Assembly: GCA_030159235.1 (NCBI GenBank)
Contig: BSBG01000005.1
Location: 248,001-312,000, forward strand
Direction: 5' to 3'
DNA from: Bacillus safensis
GTDB lineage: Bacteria; Bacillota; Bacilli; Bacillales; Bacillaceae
Length of the DNA stretch: 64,000 nt
Shown: in pieces, positions 7,993 through 16,498 of the stretch
Layout: each line of letters opens with the position of its first letter
Numbering within the stretch: position 1 is the stretch's first letter
Program-made: the position numbers and the translations under genes
Notes under the pieces: model-generated
Told to the model about the DNA's origin: nothing
What the model saw: only the letters and a program-made list of their open reading frames with translations
Database searches by the model: none

Positions 7993-8462
7993 AATGGAAT
8001 ATCAATTTCAGAAATCCCTGGATCATCATGCTTCAAAAACATAATTTCCAAAATGCCGTCTTGATACGACGCCTTCGTTCCTTTTCGTTTCACAGCAGCA
8101 GGGAGGACGACTTTTTTCTGCGTGTCTTCTTCAGGGAAATGATCAATAAACAGCAGGTTGGCTGTATGTTTGATTTTTACTTTTTCTGTATTGGGACGAG
8201 CAAGCTCAATTTTGACAAAGACATGATCAGTTGTTTCAAACACTTCCACTTCAGGATCTTTTTCCTTTTTGACGTCTGTTTCTCTTGTTTTTTGATTTTG
8301 AGAAAGGGGGTCTTGAAATGGGAACTGAGCAGGATAATTGGAGCCGAATACACTTTCCATTACTTGATTGACATACTGCTCAACGTCTTTAGGGTCTGAA
8401 TTCTTTAATGCTTCTTTTGAAAATTGCTTTTGAAAAGGGAATAGTCGGTTCCAGTCGAACAT
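7989..8462 (-). CDS. Hsp20/alpha-crystallin-like protein, possibly spore-coat type
   Basis: The 157-residue protein begins at MFDWNRLFPF (ATG 8462), with GAAAGGATG upstream; an ATG nine bases earlier would overlap the ribosome site. Residues 1-70 are a polar N-terminal arm. Residues about 72-157 form a beta-rich domain (EVEVFETTDHVFVKIELARPN ... YQDGILEIMFLK) in the arrangement of small heat-shock proteins. Bacilli use such proteins both as chaperones and as spore-coat or germination factors (CotM, CotP and GerT types). I cannot decide which, nor name a one-to-one homologue. Confidence 0.65.
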   Translation of the reverse strand: MFDWNRLFPFQKQFSKEALKNSDPKDVEQYVNQVMESVFGSNYPAQFPFQDPLSQNQKTRETDVKKEKDPEVEVFETTDHVFVKIELARPNTEKVKIKHTANLLFIDHFPEEDTQKKVVLPAAVKRKGTKASYQDGILEIMFLKHDDPGISEIDIPL

Positions 8463-8557
8463 GCAAATCATCCTTTCTAAATGCCCTGAATTAGTATATG
8501 CCCATTCATCTGAGAGCGTGCTATAATATACGATAGATTTAGAAAGGAATGGTTACA

Positions 8558-9460
8558 TTGAACGAACAGCAATCAAAAGGTGTTCTCTACACGGCAGCAT
8601 CTTTTACACTATGGGGATTATTCCCATTATATTGGAAGCTGATGGAACATATTTCGTCAGGCGAAATTTTAGCGCACAGAATAGTATGGTCATTTGTTTT
8701 TATGTGCGGTGTTCTTTTGTATTTAAAACAAGTCCGCCCTGCGATGCAGACAGTAAGGGGTCTCTTGCAGGATGGTAAAGCATTTTTTTCATTACTTTTA
8801 TCTGCTATTTTAATATCGGTCAACTGGTATGTGTACATTTGGGCGGTCAATCATGATCTTATGCTCGAAGCAAGTTTAGGGTATTATATTAATCCACTTG
8901 TATCCGTCCTATTAGGGATCATTTTCTTGAAAGAACGACTGAATAAATTGCAAACCATTGCCATTCTCATTGCTGCCGCTGGGGTGATCCTTTCAACGGT
9001 TCAATACGGGGCATTTCCTGTCGTTGCTTTCGTATTAGCCTTTAGCTTTGGTTTTTATGGATTGATTAAAAAAAGAATGAGCTTTACAAGTGCGATTGGT
9101 TTGACGATAGAAACGCTTCTTTTAGCACCGGCTGCACTCGTGTACTTATTATTTTTCTTAAAAGAACCTGTGGTGACGATGAATCCTAACAGCTTCGGTT
9201 CGCTCGGTCTCTTATTTTTTGCAGGCGTTTTTACAGCAGTGCCGCTTCTTTTATTCTCAGAAGGCGCAAAAAGAATTCCTCTTTATCAAGTGGGTATTTT
9301 GCAATACATTGCACCAACGATTACGCTGTTTTTAGGGCTGTTTGTATATCACGAACACTTATCCGCAGCTAAAATTGTGACGTTTCTTTGTATTTGGGTG
9401 GCGATTTTACTGTTTACCACCTCTCAATTACGCATGAAAAAAACAGCGAATTCTCATTAA
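8558..9460 (+). CDS. yojE: EamA/RarD-type transporter
   Basis: A TTG at 8558 gives 300 residues starting MNEQQSKGVLYT; GAAAGGA is nine bases upstream, whereas the ATG at 8549 directly abuts that site. About ten hydrophobic segments are arranged as two EamA repeats, with the RarD-type start FTLWGLFPLYWKLMEHISSGEILAHR. It is a drug/metabolite-superfamily membrane protein of unknown substrate. By gene order before yojF and bshB2 it corresponds to YojE. Confidence 0.8.
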   Translation: MNEQQSKGVLYTAASFTLWGLFPLYWKLMEHISSGEILAHRIVWSFVFMCGVLLYLKQVRPAMQTVRGLLQDGKAFFSLLLSAILISVNWYVYIWAVNHDLMLEASLGYYINPLVSVLLGIIFLKERLNKLQTIAILIAAAGVILSTVQYGAFPVVAFVLAFSFGFYGLIKKRMSFTSAIGLTIETLLLAPAALVYLLFFLKEPVVTMNPNSFGSLGLLFFAGVFTAVPLLLFSEGAKRIPLYQVGILQYIAPTITLFLGLFVYHEHLSAAKIVTFLCIWVAILLFTTSQLRMKKTANSH

Positions 9461-9486
9461 GCCAAACGAGCAGTTTGCTTTTTTTT
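9459..9486 (+). terminator. Terminator after yojE
   Basis: AGCCAAAC and GTTTGCT form a short stem with one bulged C, followed by eight T. It starts at the yojE stop codon. Confidence 0.65.
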
Positions 9487-9538
9487 GCAGGCGGATCATG
9501 TCATAATAAGTTGTTACCAAAACTGTAGAGGTGATCAT

Positions 9539-9820
9539 ATGTCTTCAGCTAATGAGCTTGCAGCCGCTTATCAATCTTTATGGAAAAATCGTCAGCTTGA
9601 TGTGGATGATATGTCTTCTTTACACGAGGCAATTAGTGATGATTTACTTGATGCACGTACCCATCCACGGGCGAGAAAATCAATACACCAAAAGTATGTG
9701 CTCGCTGTGGAGAGAATTTTAGAAAGTGAGCTTGGGCATGATCATCAATTGCAGCTGATTAGCTTACATACGAAAAAGCTGCGTGAATTAATTCAAAATG
9801 AAGGAAGGAACCACTCATGA
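9539..9820 (+). CDS. Conserved small helical protein, unknown function
   Basis: A 93-residue protein starting MSSANELAAAYQSLW, with AGAGGTGAT upstream. It is predicted mostly alpha-helical and has no signal or membrane segment. It ends in an ATGA overlap with yojF, so it is translationally coupled to yojF-bshB2. I do not recognise the family. The coupling suggests a role linked to YojF or bacillithiol synthesis, but that is inference. Confidence 0.7.
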   Translation: MSSANELAAAYQSLWKNRQLDVDDMSSLHEAISDDLLDARTHPRARKSIHQKYVLAVERILESELGHDHQLQLISLHTKKLRELIQNEGRNHS

Positions 9821-10167
9821 AACCAATTCAAACGGAAGATGTCACCGCACATCTTGAATCGTTTTTAAATCGTCCAGTCTTCGTTCATCTTGAAACGACC
9901 ACTGGTTCTTATTCAGCTCATGTAAATGAACAAAATATGACGGTTGTGGCGTATATCCGCAACGCAAAAGTCCTCTATTCACAAGCGAAAATAAAAGGAC
10001 AAGGCCCATACCGTGTGGGAATGAAAACTGAAGATGGCTGGATTTATGCAGAAGGATTAACCGATTATGTGTTTGATGACAAAGGCCGTCTGCTATTAGC
10101 AGGGCACTTGCCAGACGGGAAACTAGCGATCTCATTACAAATTAGTGAAACACCATTTCAGGTGTAG
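9817..10167 (+). CDS. yojF: DUF1806 protein YojF
   Basis: A 116-residue soluble protein starting MKPIQTEDVTAHLESFLNRPVFVHLETT, with an ATGA overlap to the preceding gene and only 18 bp before bshB2. The beta-rich sequence (GSYSAHVN, GPYRVGMKTEDGWIYAEGLTDY) matches my memory of DUF1806/YojF, which neighbours the bacillithiol deacetylase in Bacillus. Its biochemical role is unknown. Confidence 0.8.
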   Translation: MKPIQTEDVTAHLESFLNRPVFVHLETTTGSYSAHVNEQNMTVVAYIRNAKVLYSQAKIKGQGPYRVGMKTEDGWIYAEGLTDYVFDDKGRLLLAGHLPDGKLAISLQISETPFQV

Positions 10168-10185
10168 AAGAAAGGGTGACAAGTC

Positions 10186-10851
10186 ATGAACGAACATGTA
10201 CTAGTGATGCTGCCTCACCCCGATGATGAATCCTTTGGGGTTGCAGGTCTCATTGCACAAAGCAGAAAACGCGGAATCCCCGTCACGTATGCATGCGGGA
10301 CACTTGGGGAAATGGGCAGAAACATGGGCAGTCCAACATATGCCAACCGTGAAACACTACCTGAATTAAGAAAGCAGGAATTAATCAACGCCTGCAAAGA
10401 AATGGATATCACTGATTTGCGTATGCTTGGTCTACGTGATAAAACATTGGAATTTGAAGATGATGAGTATTTGGCAGATGTGATGGAAAACATCATTGAT
10501 GAAGTCAAACCTACACTCATTGTCACGTTTTATCCAGGACACGGTGTCCACCCTGATCATGATGCGACAGGCGAAGCTGTCATTCGTGCTCTATACCGTA
10601 AGAAAAAAGAAGACCGTCCTGCGACATACTGCATGGCCATTACGAGAAATAGAGAAGAAGCGCTCGGAAATGCGGATATTGTGATTGATATTACAGATGT
10701 TGCAGATATCAAATTAAATGCGCTGAGAGCGCATAGAACGCAAACAGAAGGTATGCTGAGAGAGCTTGAACAGAAGCTGAAAAACAAAGAACCAGTCGTC
10801 CAAAAATGGTTCGACGAAGAAATTTTCTGGACGTACCAATGGAATGATTAA
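10186..10851 (+). CDS. bshB2: Bacillithiol biosynthesis deacetylase BshB2
   Basis: The 221-residue PIG-L/LmbE-type zinc deacetylase removes acetate from GlcNAc-malate in bacillithiol synthesis, redundantly with BshB1. The metal site is visible: HPDDE at 11-15 (His11, Asp14) and HPDHDATGEA at 122 on (His125). AAAGGGTGAC precedes the ATG. It is the last gene of the small gene-yojF-bshB2 operon and corresponds to B. subtilis YojG. Confidence 0.9.
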   Translation: MNEHVLVMLPHPDDESFGVAGLIAQSRKRGIPVTYACGTLGEMGRNMGSPTYANRETLPELRKQELINACKEMDITDLRMLGLRDKTLEFEDDEYLADVMENIIDEVKPTLIVTFYPGHGVHPDHDATGEAVIRALYRKKKEDRPATYCMAITRNREEALGNADIVIDITDVADIKLNALRAHRTQTEGMLRELEQKLKNKEPVVQKWFDEEIFWTYQWND

Positions 10852-10854
10852 ATA

Positions 10855-10887
10855 AAAAAGCAGCTGATTTAGATCAGCTGCTTTTTT
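10855..10887. terminator. Bidirectional terminator between bshB2 and yojI
   Basis: GCAGCTGA (10860-10867) pairs with TCAGCTGC (10874-10881), flanked by A6 and T6. The yojI stop codon lies within the right arm. Confidence 0.85.
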
Positions 10888-12235
10888 GTGTTATAAATTG
10901 ACGTTTTTGAATCAACCTAAGACGGATAAAGAGAACGATGGCACCGGCAGCAAGCCCGGCAATCAGTCCTATCCAATAACCAAATGCCCCAAATGAAGTA
11001 TATGTGCCAATCAAATAGCCAGCAGGAAGACCGATGATCCAATAAGAAACAAAAGCTGCAATGAGCGTATAGTTCACATCTTTATAGCCACGCAGAGCCC
11101 CTTGAATTGGTGCAGCAATCGCATCTGACAGCTGGAAAAAAATAGCGTAAACCAAAAAGTGCTGTGTCATCTGTAAAACAGCCGATTCAGCTGTATATAA
11201 ACCAGCGATCTCAGGTCTAAATAATAAGATGAGTGCGGCCGTACATAATGAGAATAAAACCGCCGTTCCAATGCCGATATAGCTATAACTTTGTGCGTCT
11301 TTAAACCTCTTAGCTCCCGCTTCAAATCCAACGACGATCGTTAACGCCATTGAGATACTAAGCGGTAAAATATATAGGATAGAAGCAAAGTTCATCGCTG
11401 CTTGGTGACTTGCAATTGTAATGGTATCAAAGTGACCCATTAATAACGTAACTGCTGCAAAGATACTTGTTTCAAAAAAGATCGCAAACCCGATAGGAAG
11501 ACCAATTTTCAGTATTTGCCCTATACGGGAGAGATTGATTTGAGGCAGTTTTTGAAACAAACGAAATGAAGCAAACGGTTCTGCTTTGATAACGATACAA
11601 ATACTCATGATGAAAATGGCCCAATACGTCATTGCAGATGCAAGGCCAGCACCTGCACCGCCAAGCTTTGGAAAACCGAAATTCCCAAAAATGAATACAT
11701 AATTTAAAACGAAGTTTATAGGAAGTGCTGTGAGTGTGATGAACATCGTCACACGTGTTTTCCCTAATGCGTCAATAAATGATCTTAGCACCGAATAACC
11801 AAAGAGCGGGATGATGCCAAAAGCAAGAAAGCTGAGAAAGTGCCGCGCAATATCCTCTACGGAGTGCTCAAGTCCAAGTCCTCCTAGTATGTAGGGGACG
11901 CTGATCGTACCGATGAGAATCACAGCGATGCTTAAAAGAAAAGATAAATAGATCGCCTGAAAGACAGCCCGAGGAACATCTTCCTTGCGCCCTCCACCCA
12001 TCAGCTGAGCCACAATCGGAGTAACGGCCATCAAAATACCGGCTAGTCCTGTATAAACGGGTGTCCAAATACTAGCACCGATTGCGACACCCGCAAGGTC
12101 TTCTGCACTCACTTTTCCAGACATCACCGTGTCTAAAAATGTAATCAGCGAAAGACCTGCTTGGGTGATTAAAATCGGGATCAAAATGGTTAAAAATAGT
12201 GTCAGCTTTGCTCGAATGCTATTTGTTTCTCTCAT
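10874..12235 (-). CDS. yojI: MATE-family multidrug efflux protein
   Basis: A 453-residue integral membrane protein with about 12 spans in two similar halves. The first half begins ITQAGLSLITFLDTVMSGKVSAEDLAGVAIG, typical of NorM-type MATE antiporters, which export cationic drugs in exchange for Na+ or H+. Gene order (bshB2 before, cdaS after) matches B. subtilis yojI. Its last codons lie within the shared terminator. Confidence 0.88.
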   Translation of the reverse strand: MRETNSIRAKLTLFLTILIPILITQAGLSLITFLDTVMSGKVSAEDLAGVAIGASIWTPVYTGLAGILMAVTPIVAQLMGGGRKEDVPRAVFQAIYLSFLLSIAVILIGTISVPYILGGLGLEHSVEDIARHFLSFLAFGIIPLFGYSVLRSFIDALGKTRVTMFITLTALPINFVLNYVFIFGNFGFPKLGGAGAGLASAMTYWAIFIMSICIVIKAEPFASFRLFQKLPQINLSRIGQILKIGLPIGFAIFFETSIFAAVTLLMGHFDTITIASHQAAMNFASILYILPLSISMALTIVVGFEAGAKRFKDAQSYSYIGIGTAVLFSLCTAALILLFRPEIAGLYTAESAVLQMTQHFLVYAIFFQLSDAIAAPIQGALRGYKDVNYTLIAAFVSYWIIGLPAGYLIGTYTSFGAFGYWIGLIAGLAAGAIVLFIRLRLIQKRQFITQKSS

Positions 12236-12294
12236 TATAAGTTCCTCTCTGAACAGAAATAACGAGAGGAATTATATCACGCTATGTAAAAAAA

Positions 12295-12420
12295 TCAATT
12301 CTCTGTCGGATTATTTTTCTTAGATGGCTTCGTTTTTTTAAACATTTGGGCATAAATAAAAGAAAGACTGACAACACCTAAAATGCTGCAAGCATATTGA
12401 ATGATTTTCTGAATGGTCAT
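12295..12420 (-). CDS. Small single-span membrane protein, 41 residues
   Basis: A short gene starting MTIQKIIQYACSILG. It has a very strong ribosome site (GGAGGTGAGC) at ideal spacing before the ATG at 12420. Residues about 5-25 form one transmembrane helix, followed by a basic, polar tail (KKTKPSKKNNPTEN). It lies between the divergent yojI and cdaS, with its stop about 60 bp before the yojI start on the same strand. No family was recognised. The ribosome site and composition make it likely real. Confidence 0.65.
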   Translation of the reverse strand: MTIQKIIQYACSILGVVSLSFIYAQMFKKTKPSKKNNPTEN

Positions 12421-12503
12421 ATTAAGCTCACCTCCATACAAATAGAATGTGCATAATTTTCTATTTTATGACAACAAGCGAAAGAAGGAGGGAAAAGATC
12501 AGA

Positions 12504-13130
12504 ATGATCCATCGTACAAACGAAGAAGTGATATTTAAAGCAGACATGAGGACACATTTGATGAAAATTATGAAGGATGCAAGTGGCATCCTCGATTCTC
12601 TTGGTGAGACAGAGCAGTGTCTTCTTTGTGAGCTTGAGTCATTACATGATGAATTTAATGAAATGCATGCAGAGGCTTCCTCGTTTTATCTTCAAGCGTA
12701 TATGGAGGAATTCACACCAGGGTTTGCTCAATTTTCTTTAGCTATTGAGAACTTATCAAAACAAAAGCATGGAGCACTAATAGTGATTCAAAGGCGAGAT
12801 GAGGTCGAGGACTTTATTCAAAAAGGGACAAACCTTCATGCCAAAATTAGTGCATCGTTAATAGAGAGCATTTTCTACCCAGGAAATCCACTTCATGATG
12901 GGGCTCTTTTAGTCAAAGAAAATACACTTGTTTCCGCTGCAAATGTGCTGCCGCTCACATCAAAAAAAGTCAGCCCTACTCTTGGTACAAGGCACAGGGC
13001 AGCGATCGGACTTTCTGGTATGACCGATGCACTTGTTCTTGTCGTATCAGAAGAAACGGGAAAAATGACGTTTGCGAAAGAAGGAGTGCTTTATCCGCTC
13101 ACCGTAAAAGAACCGAAAATAAGAAAATAA
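12504..13130 (+). CDS. cdaS: Diadenylate cyclase CdaS (sporulation-type)
   Basis: The 208-residue protein makes c-di-AMP from two ATP. Residues 1-60 are the helical YojJ-type N-terminal domain that restrains activity in B. subtilis CdaS. The DAC domain follows, with the catalytic DGA at 132-134 (NPLHDGALLV) and RHR at 163-165 (GTRHRAAIG). The ATG at 12504 is preceded by AAGGAGGG at a slightly long distance of about 12 bases; no better start exists. In B. subtilis the gene is expressed in the forespore. Confidence 0.9.
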   Translation: MIHRTNEEVIFKADMRTHLMKIMKDASGILDSLGETEQCLLCELESLHDEFNEMHAEASSFYLQAYMEEFTPGFAQFSLAIENLSKQKHGALIVIQRRDEVEDFIQKGTNLHAKISASLIESIFYPGNPLHDGALLVKENTLVSAANVLPLTSKKVSPTLGTRHRAAIGLSGMTDALVLVVSEETGKMTFAKEGVLYPLTVKEPKIRK

Positions 13131-13142
13131 AAACGAACCGCT

Positions 13143-13171
13143 GCATTCTTCATTCGGAAGGATGCTTTTTT
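13143..13171 (+). terminator. Terminator after cdaS
   Basis: GCATTCTTC (13143-13151) pairs with GAAGGATGC (13157-13165) with one G-U pair, followed by six T. Confidence 0.75.
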
Positions 13172-13534
13172 CATTTGAGGAGAAAAAACAGCCAATTAAG
13201 TAAAAAGTCATTTGATACAGAAAAATTTGTCATGTAGAATAGAACTATGAAACTAGCAGTGTGCATGTTTTGACAAATTTCTAAACGTCAACTTAAAATT
13301 TCCTTAAAAAAGGTTTATAAATACAGCAAACAGCCGATAGAAACGATATGGCTTTGTTTTAGCATTTTGAGTTGGCTGCTTTAGCCTATTTGTTATTGCC
13401 CAACGTCTTCATGTCGAGTAATATAATAGAAATGAAGATAAAATAGTGCAAGAGAAGCAGAACCATTAAATGCTAAACTCGAAACTAGTACATAAGTCTT
13501 ATTGGACAAAATCATGAAAGGCGGAGATTTCTCT
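13172..13534 (+). promoter_or_regulatory. Upstream region of cwlS
   Basis: This 363-bp stretch has no credible gene. It contains GCCGATAG (13333-13340), close to a sigma-D -10 element (GCCGATAT), but no matching TAAA box at the right distance, so a sigma-D promoter is only possible. The ribosome site AAGGCGGAG lies just before the cwlS ATG. In B. subtilis cwlS is driven by sigma-H and sigma-D-type control; I could not place a sigma-H promoter. Confidence 0.35.
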
Positions 13535-14863
13535 ATGAAGAAAAAAGTAGTAACTGGCCTCACAGTTTCAGCGATCGCTGGCTCAGCTGTTATTGCTGCA
13601 CCGGCAGAAGCACAGACGATCAAGGTGAAAAGCGGTGACTCACTTTGGAAGATTGCCGAACAGTACAATACAAATATTTCGGAGCTTCAATCTCTTAATC
13701 AGTTAAAAACAACGATGATTTTTGCAGGACAAAGCTTACAAATTCCTGGCGCAAAAAGCAAAAAATCCAGCTCATCAACAGCGTCAAAAGCAACGAAATC
13801 AAGTGCTTCTGCGACTTCCAGCTATACAGTGAAGCTTGGAGATTCTTTATGGCTGATTGCAAAAAATCATAAAATGTCAGTTGCAAGCTTAAAAAGCCTT
13901 AACAGCTTAAATAGTGACCTGATTCGACCTGGTCAAAAGCTAAAGGTATCTGGAAGCACGAAGACGAGCGGTAGCCAGTCATCAAATTCAAACTCATCTT
14001 CAAATTCAAGCTCAAGCAATAAGACAACAAATTCAAATAGTTCATCATCATCAAGTACATACAAGGTCAAATTAGGGGATTCTCTCTGGAAAATTGCGAA
14101 TTCGTTAAATATGACGATTGGTGAAATCAAAACATTGAACGGATTAAAATCGGATATAATTTATACGAATCAAGTTTTGAAAGTAAAAGGGACGGCTGCA
14201 TCAAAACCAAGTCAGCCGAAAGCACCTGCCAATCCAAGCACGCCTGCAAATAGTAACCAGTCTTCTAGCGGGAAAACAACATCTTATACTGTGAAATCAG
14301 GCGATTCTTTATGGAAAATTGCGAATCAATTCAAAGTGCAGGTTCAATCTATCCGCACAGCTAACAGCTTGAAAAGTGATGTGCTTAGAATTGGACAAGT
14401 ATTAAAAATTAATGGTACAGCTTCTGGCTCAACTGGATCGAATGGTTCTACATCTAACGGTTCAACAGCGCCGGTCAATAATAACAAAAATGATGTGCCA
14501 ATGAACGCAAAGATCACAACGATGATCCAAGAAGGGAAAAAGCTGACAGGCGTTCCTTACAGATGGGGCGGTAATACACCAGCCGGATTTGACTGTAGCG
14601 GATTTGTTTACTATCTCATTAACAAAGTTTCATCTGTATCGAGATTAAGCACAGCAGGCTACTGGAATATGATGACTTCTGTAAGCACACCACAAGTTGG
14701 AGATTTTGTTTATTTTACAACGTACAAAGCGGGTCCTTCTCATATGGGCCTATACCTTGGCGGAGGAGATTTCCTTCATGCAAGTGACAATGGAGTAGGG
14801 ATCTCAAACTTAAGCAACCCATATTGGAAAAAAGCCTACTTAGGTGCGAAACGTTTCTTCTAA
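13535..14863 (+). CDS. cwlS: D,L-endopeptidase CwlS: four LysM repeats plus NlpC/P60
   Basis: A 442-residue secreted cell-wall hydrolase. A signal peptide ends near AEA (residue 26). Four LysM repeats (about 28-71, 97-139, 176-218, 251-293) are separated by Ser/Asn/Thr-rich linkers and bind peptidoglycan. The NlpC/P60 domain (about 325-442) carries Cys354 in [10 protein letters not shown], His403 in SHMGLY and His415, and cuts D-Glu-mDAP bonds in stem peptides during cell separation. LytF has five LysM repeats, so four repeats and gene order favour CwlS (YojL). The yojK gene of B. subtilis is missing here. Confidence 0.88.
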   Translation: MKKKVVTGLTVSAIAGSAVIAAPAEAQTIKVKSGDSLWKIAEQYNTNISELQSLNQLKTTMIFAGQSLQIPGAKSKKSSSSTASKATKSSASATSSYTVKLGDSLWLIAKNHKMSVASLKSLNSLNSDLIRPGQKLKVSGSTKTSGSQSSNSNSSSNSSSSNKTTNSNSSSSSSTYKVKLGDSLWKIANSLNMTIGEIKTLNGLKSDIIYTNQVLKVKGTAASKPSQPKAPANPSTPANSNQSSSGKTTSYTVKSGDSLWKIANQFKVQVQSIRTANSLKSDVLRIGQVLKINGTASGSTGSNGSTSNGSTAPVNNNKNDVPMNAKITTMIQEGKKLTGVPYRWGGNTPAGFDCSGFVYYLINKVSSVSRLSTAGYWNMMTSVSTPQVGDFVYFTTYKAGPSHMGLYLGGGDFLHASDNGVGISNLSNPYWKKAYLGAKRFF

Positions 14864-14865
14864 AA

Positions 14866-14888
14866 AAGCCGATTTTCGGCTTTTTTTG
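14866..14888 (+). terminator. Terminator after cwlS
   Basis: AGCCGA (14867-14872) pairs with TCGGCT (14876-14881), flanked by A6 and T7. Confidence 0.85.
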
Positions 14889-14940
14889 TTTGTCCGCTGA
14901 TGAGATTGTCCATACTGATAACAAAAGGGGGCAGTCATAA

Positions 14941-15519
14941 ATGAAAAAGTCAGTGTGGATAATCTTGATGTGTTTTGTCTTTGTCGCAACAGCATGTCAT
15001 GCACCACCGAAAAAAGAAACGACAGAAGAAACCAGTGAAGTTGCAGCACCTAAACAAGCTCCAGTCACCACATCACTCATAAACAAAAGCGGTCAAAAAA
15101 TAGGAAGCGTCGAAATAAGTGAATCCTCAGAAAGCGGACTGGATTTACATGTGAAAGCGAAAGGACTGCCGCCAGGTCCTCATGGCTTCCATATTCACGA
15201 AACAGGAATGTGTGAAGCACCAGATTTTGAAACGGCAGGGGCTCACTTTAACCCAACGCATAGAGAGCATGGTTTTGACAATCCAAAGGGGCATCATGCG
15301 GGAGATATGCCTAATTTAGAGGTAGGGGCAGATGGACAAATTGATGTAGTCGTGAATGTGCCGGATGTGACGTTCACGGGAGGCCCGAATCAATTAATCA
15401 ATCAAAATGGGCGAAGCTTTATCATTCATGCAGAAGCAGATGATTACTTAAGTAACCCTTCTGGGAATTCAGGAGAACGCATCGCTTGCGGAGCGATGAC
15501 AAAAGAAATGGTAAAATAG
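14941..15519 (+). CDS. yojM: Cu/Zn superoxide dismutase-like lipoprotein with complete metal site
   Basis: A 192-residue lipoprotein (signal ending VATAC, Cys19) with a Cu/Zn-SOD domain at about 45-190. All canonical ligands are present at canonical spacing: His84 and His86 (GFHIHE), bridging His102 (GAHFNP), zinc ligands His110, His119 and Asp122, and copper ligand His163 (FIIHAEADD). The structural disulfide pair Cys91/Cys183 and the substrate-guiding Arg180 are also there. B. subtilis YojM is known for lacking two copper ligands and activity, so this protein differs in an important way. It should act at the outer face of the membrane. Gene order supports yojM. Confidence 0.88.
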   Translation: MKKSVWIILMCFVFVATACHAPPKKETTEETSEVAAPKQAPVTTSLINKSGQKIGSVEISESSESGLDLHVKAKGLPPGPHGFHIHETGMCEAPDFETAGAHFNPTHREHGFDNPKGHHAGDMPNLEVGADGQIDVVVNVPDVTFTGGPNQLINQNGRSFIIHAEADDYLSNPSGNSGERIACGAMTKEMVK

Positions 15520-15530
15520 CAGAAGTCTAG

Positions 15531-15562
15531 CCTTTATGTATTGAGTGCATAAAGGTTTTTTT
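15531..15562 (+). terminator. Terminator after yojM
   Basis: CCTTTATG (15531-15538) pairs with CATAAAGG (15548-15555), followed by seven T. Confidence 0.8.
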
Positions 15563-15608
15563 AGTATACTTGGTGAGGAAAATGATCGAAGAGAGGAATT
15601 AATCATAT

Positions 15609-16487
15609 ATGTTTAACGAACAATCACTCCCAGAAGAAATTCAAGCAATGATTGAAGCAAAAGCAAAAGTGCTGGAGGAGGAATTTCGTCCGCTTATTGG
15701 AACAGGCGGCTATGAATCACAGGATACCTCTATCATTCATGATAGCATGATTGCATTAGCACTAGGAAAAAACGTTCTTTTAAAGGGGCCGACTGGCTCA
15801 GGTAAAACAAAGCTAGCAGAAACCTTATCTGCTTTCTTTCAACAGCCGATGCACAGTGTGAACTGCTCGGTTGACCTTGATGCTGAAAGCTTGATTGGCT
15901 ACAAAACCATTCACAATGATGGTCAGGTGGCTTCTATTGAATTCGTTGAAGGACCTGTGACAAAAGCAATGAAAAAAGGCCATCTTTTATATATTGATGA
16001 AATCAACATGGCAAAGCCAGAAACACTACCTATTTTAAACGGTGTACTTGATTACAGAAAAATGATGACAAACCCCTTTACAGGTGAGGTTGTGAGAGCA
16101 GAAGAAGGCTTTGGCGTCATTGCGGCCATCAATGAAGGGTATGTCGGCACAGTGCCTCTAAATGAAGCGCTAAAAAATCGTTTTGTTGTCATTGACGTTC
16201 CATATATCGGAGGCGGTATCCTAAAAGAAGTGCTGCAATCGCAATCCGTTTTAAAGGATGAGCGGTTAATCGATCAATTCGTACAGCTCTCATCAGACCT
16301 CATTACACAAGCACACAACGGACAGGTGAGTGAAGAAGCAGCATCCATACGTGCACTCCTAGATACTTGTGATCTTGCGCAATATATCCCGCCGCTTCGT
16401 GCCGTTGAACGAGGGATTGTTGAAAAGCTAGAAGACGATCGGGAAAAAGCAGCGGTAAGAAATATCGCCCAAACATTATTCGAGTGA
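15609..16487 (+). CDS. yojN: MoxR/NorQ-type AAA+ ATPase
   Basis: A 292-residue AAA+ ATPase with Walker A GPTGSGKT (60-67), Walker B LLYIDEIN (126-133) and a sensor region [20 protein letters not shown]. MoxR ATPases work with VWA-domain partners as chaperones that insert metal cofactors or activate enzymes; NorQ-NorD do this for nitric oxide reductase. The VWA partner yojO follows 11 bp downstream. The client enzyme is not known in this organism and no norB-like gene lies in the window. Confidence 0.85.
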   Translation: MFNEQSLPEEIQAMIEAKAKVLEEEFRPLIGTGGYESQDTSIIHDSMIALALGKNVLLKGPTGSGKTKLAETLSAFFQQPMHSVNCSVDLDAESLIGYKTIHNDGQVASIEFVEGPVTKAMKKGHLLYIDEINMAKPETLPILNGVLDYRKMMTNPFTGEVVRAEEGFGVIAAINEGYVGTVPLNEALKNRFVVIDVPYIGGGILKEVLQSQSVLKDERLIDQFVQLSSDLITQAHNGQVSEEAASIRALLDTCDLAQYIPPLRAVERGIVEKLEDDREKAAVRNIAQTLFE

Positions 16488-16498
16488 GGTTCTGACTT

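Noticed and set aside
8028-8399. Plus-strand frame of 123 codons
   Set aside because: It is the antisense of the Hsp20-like gene, with biased Phe-rich composition and no ribosome site.
13333-13340. Sigma-D promoter before cwlS
   Set aside because: The -10-like GCCGATAG is good, but no TAAA element is at the needed distance; kept only as a remark.
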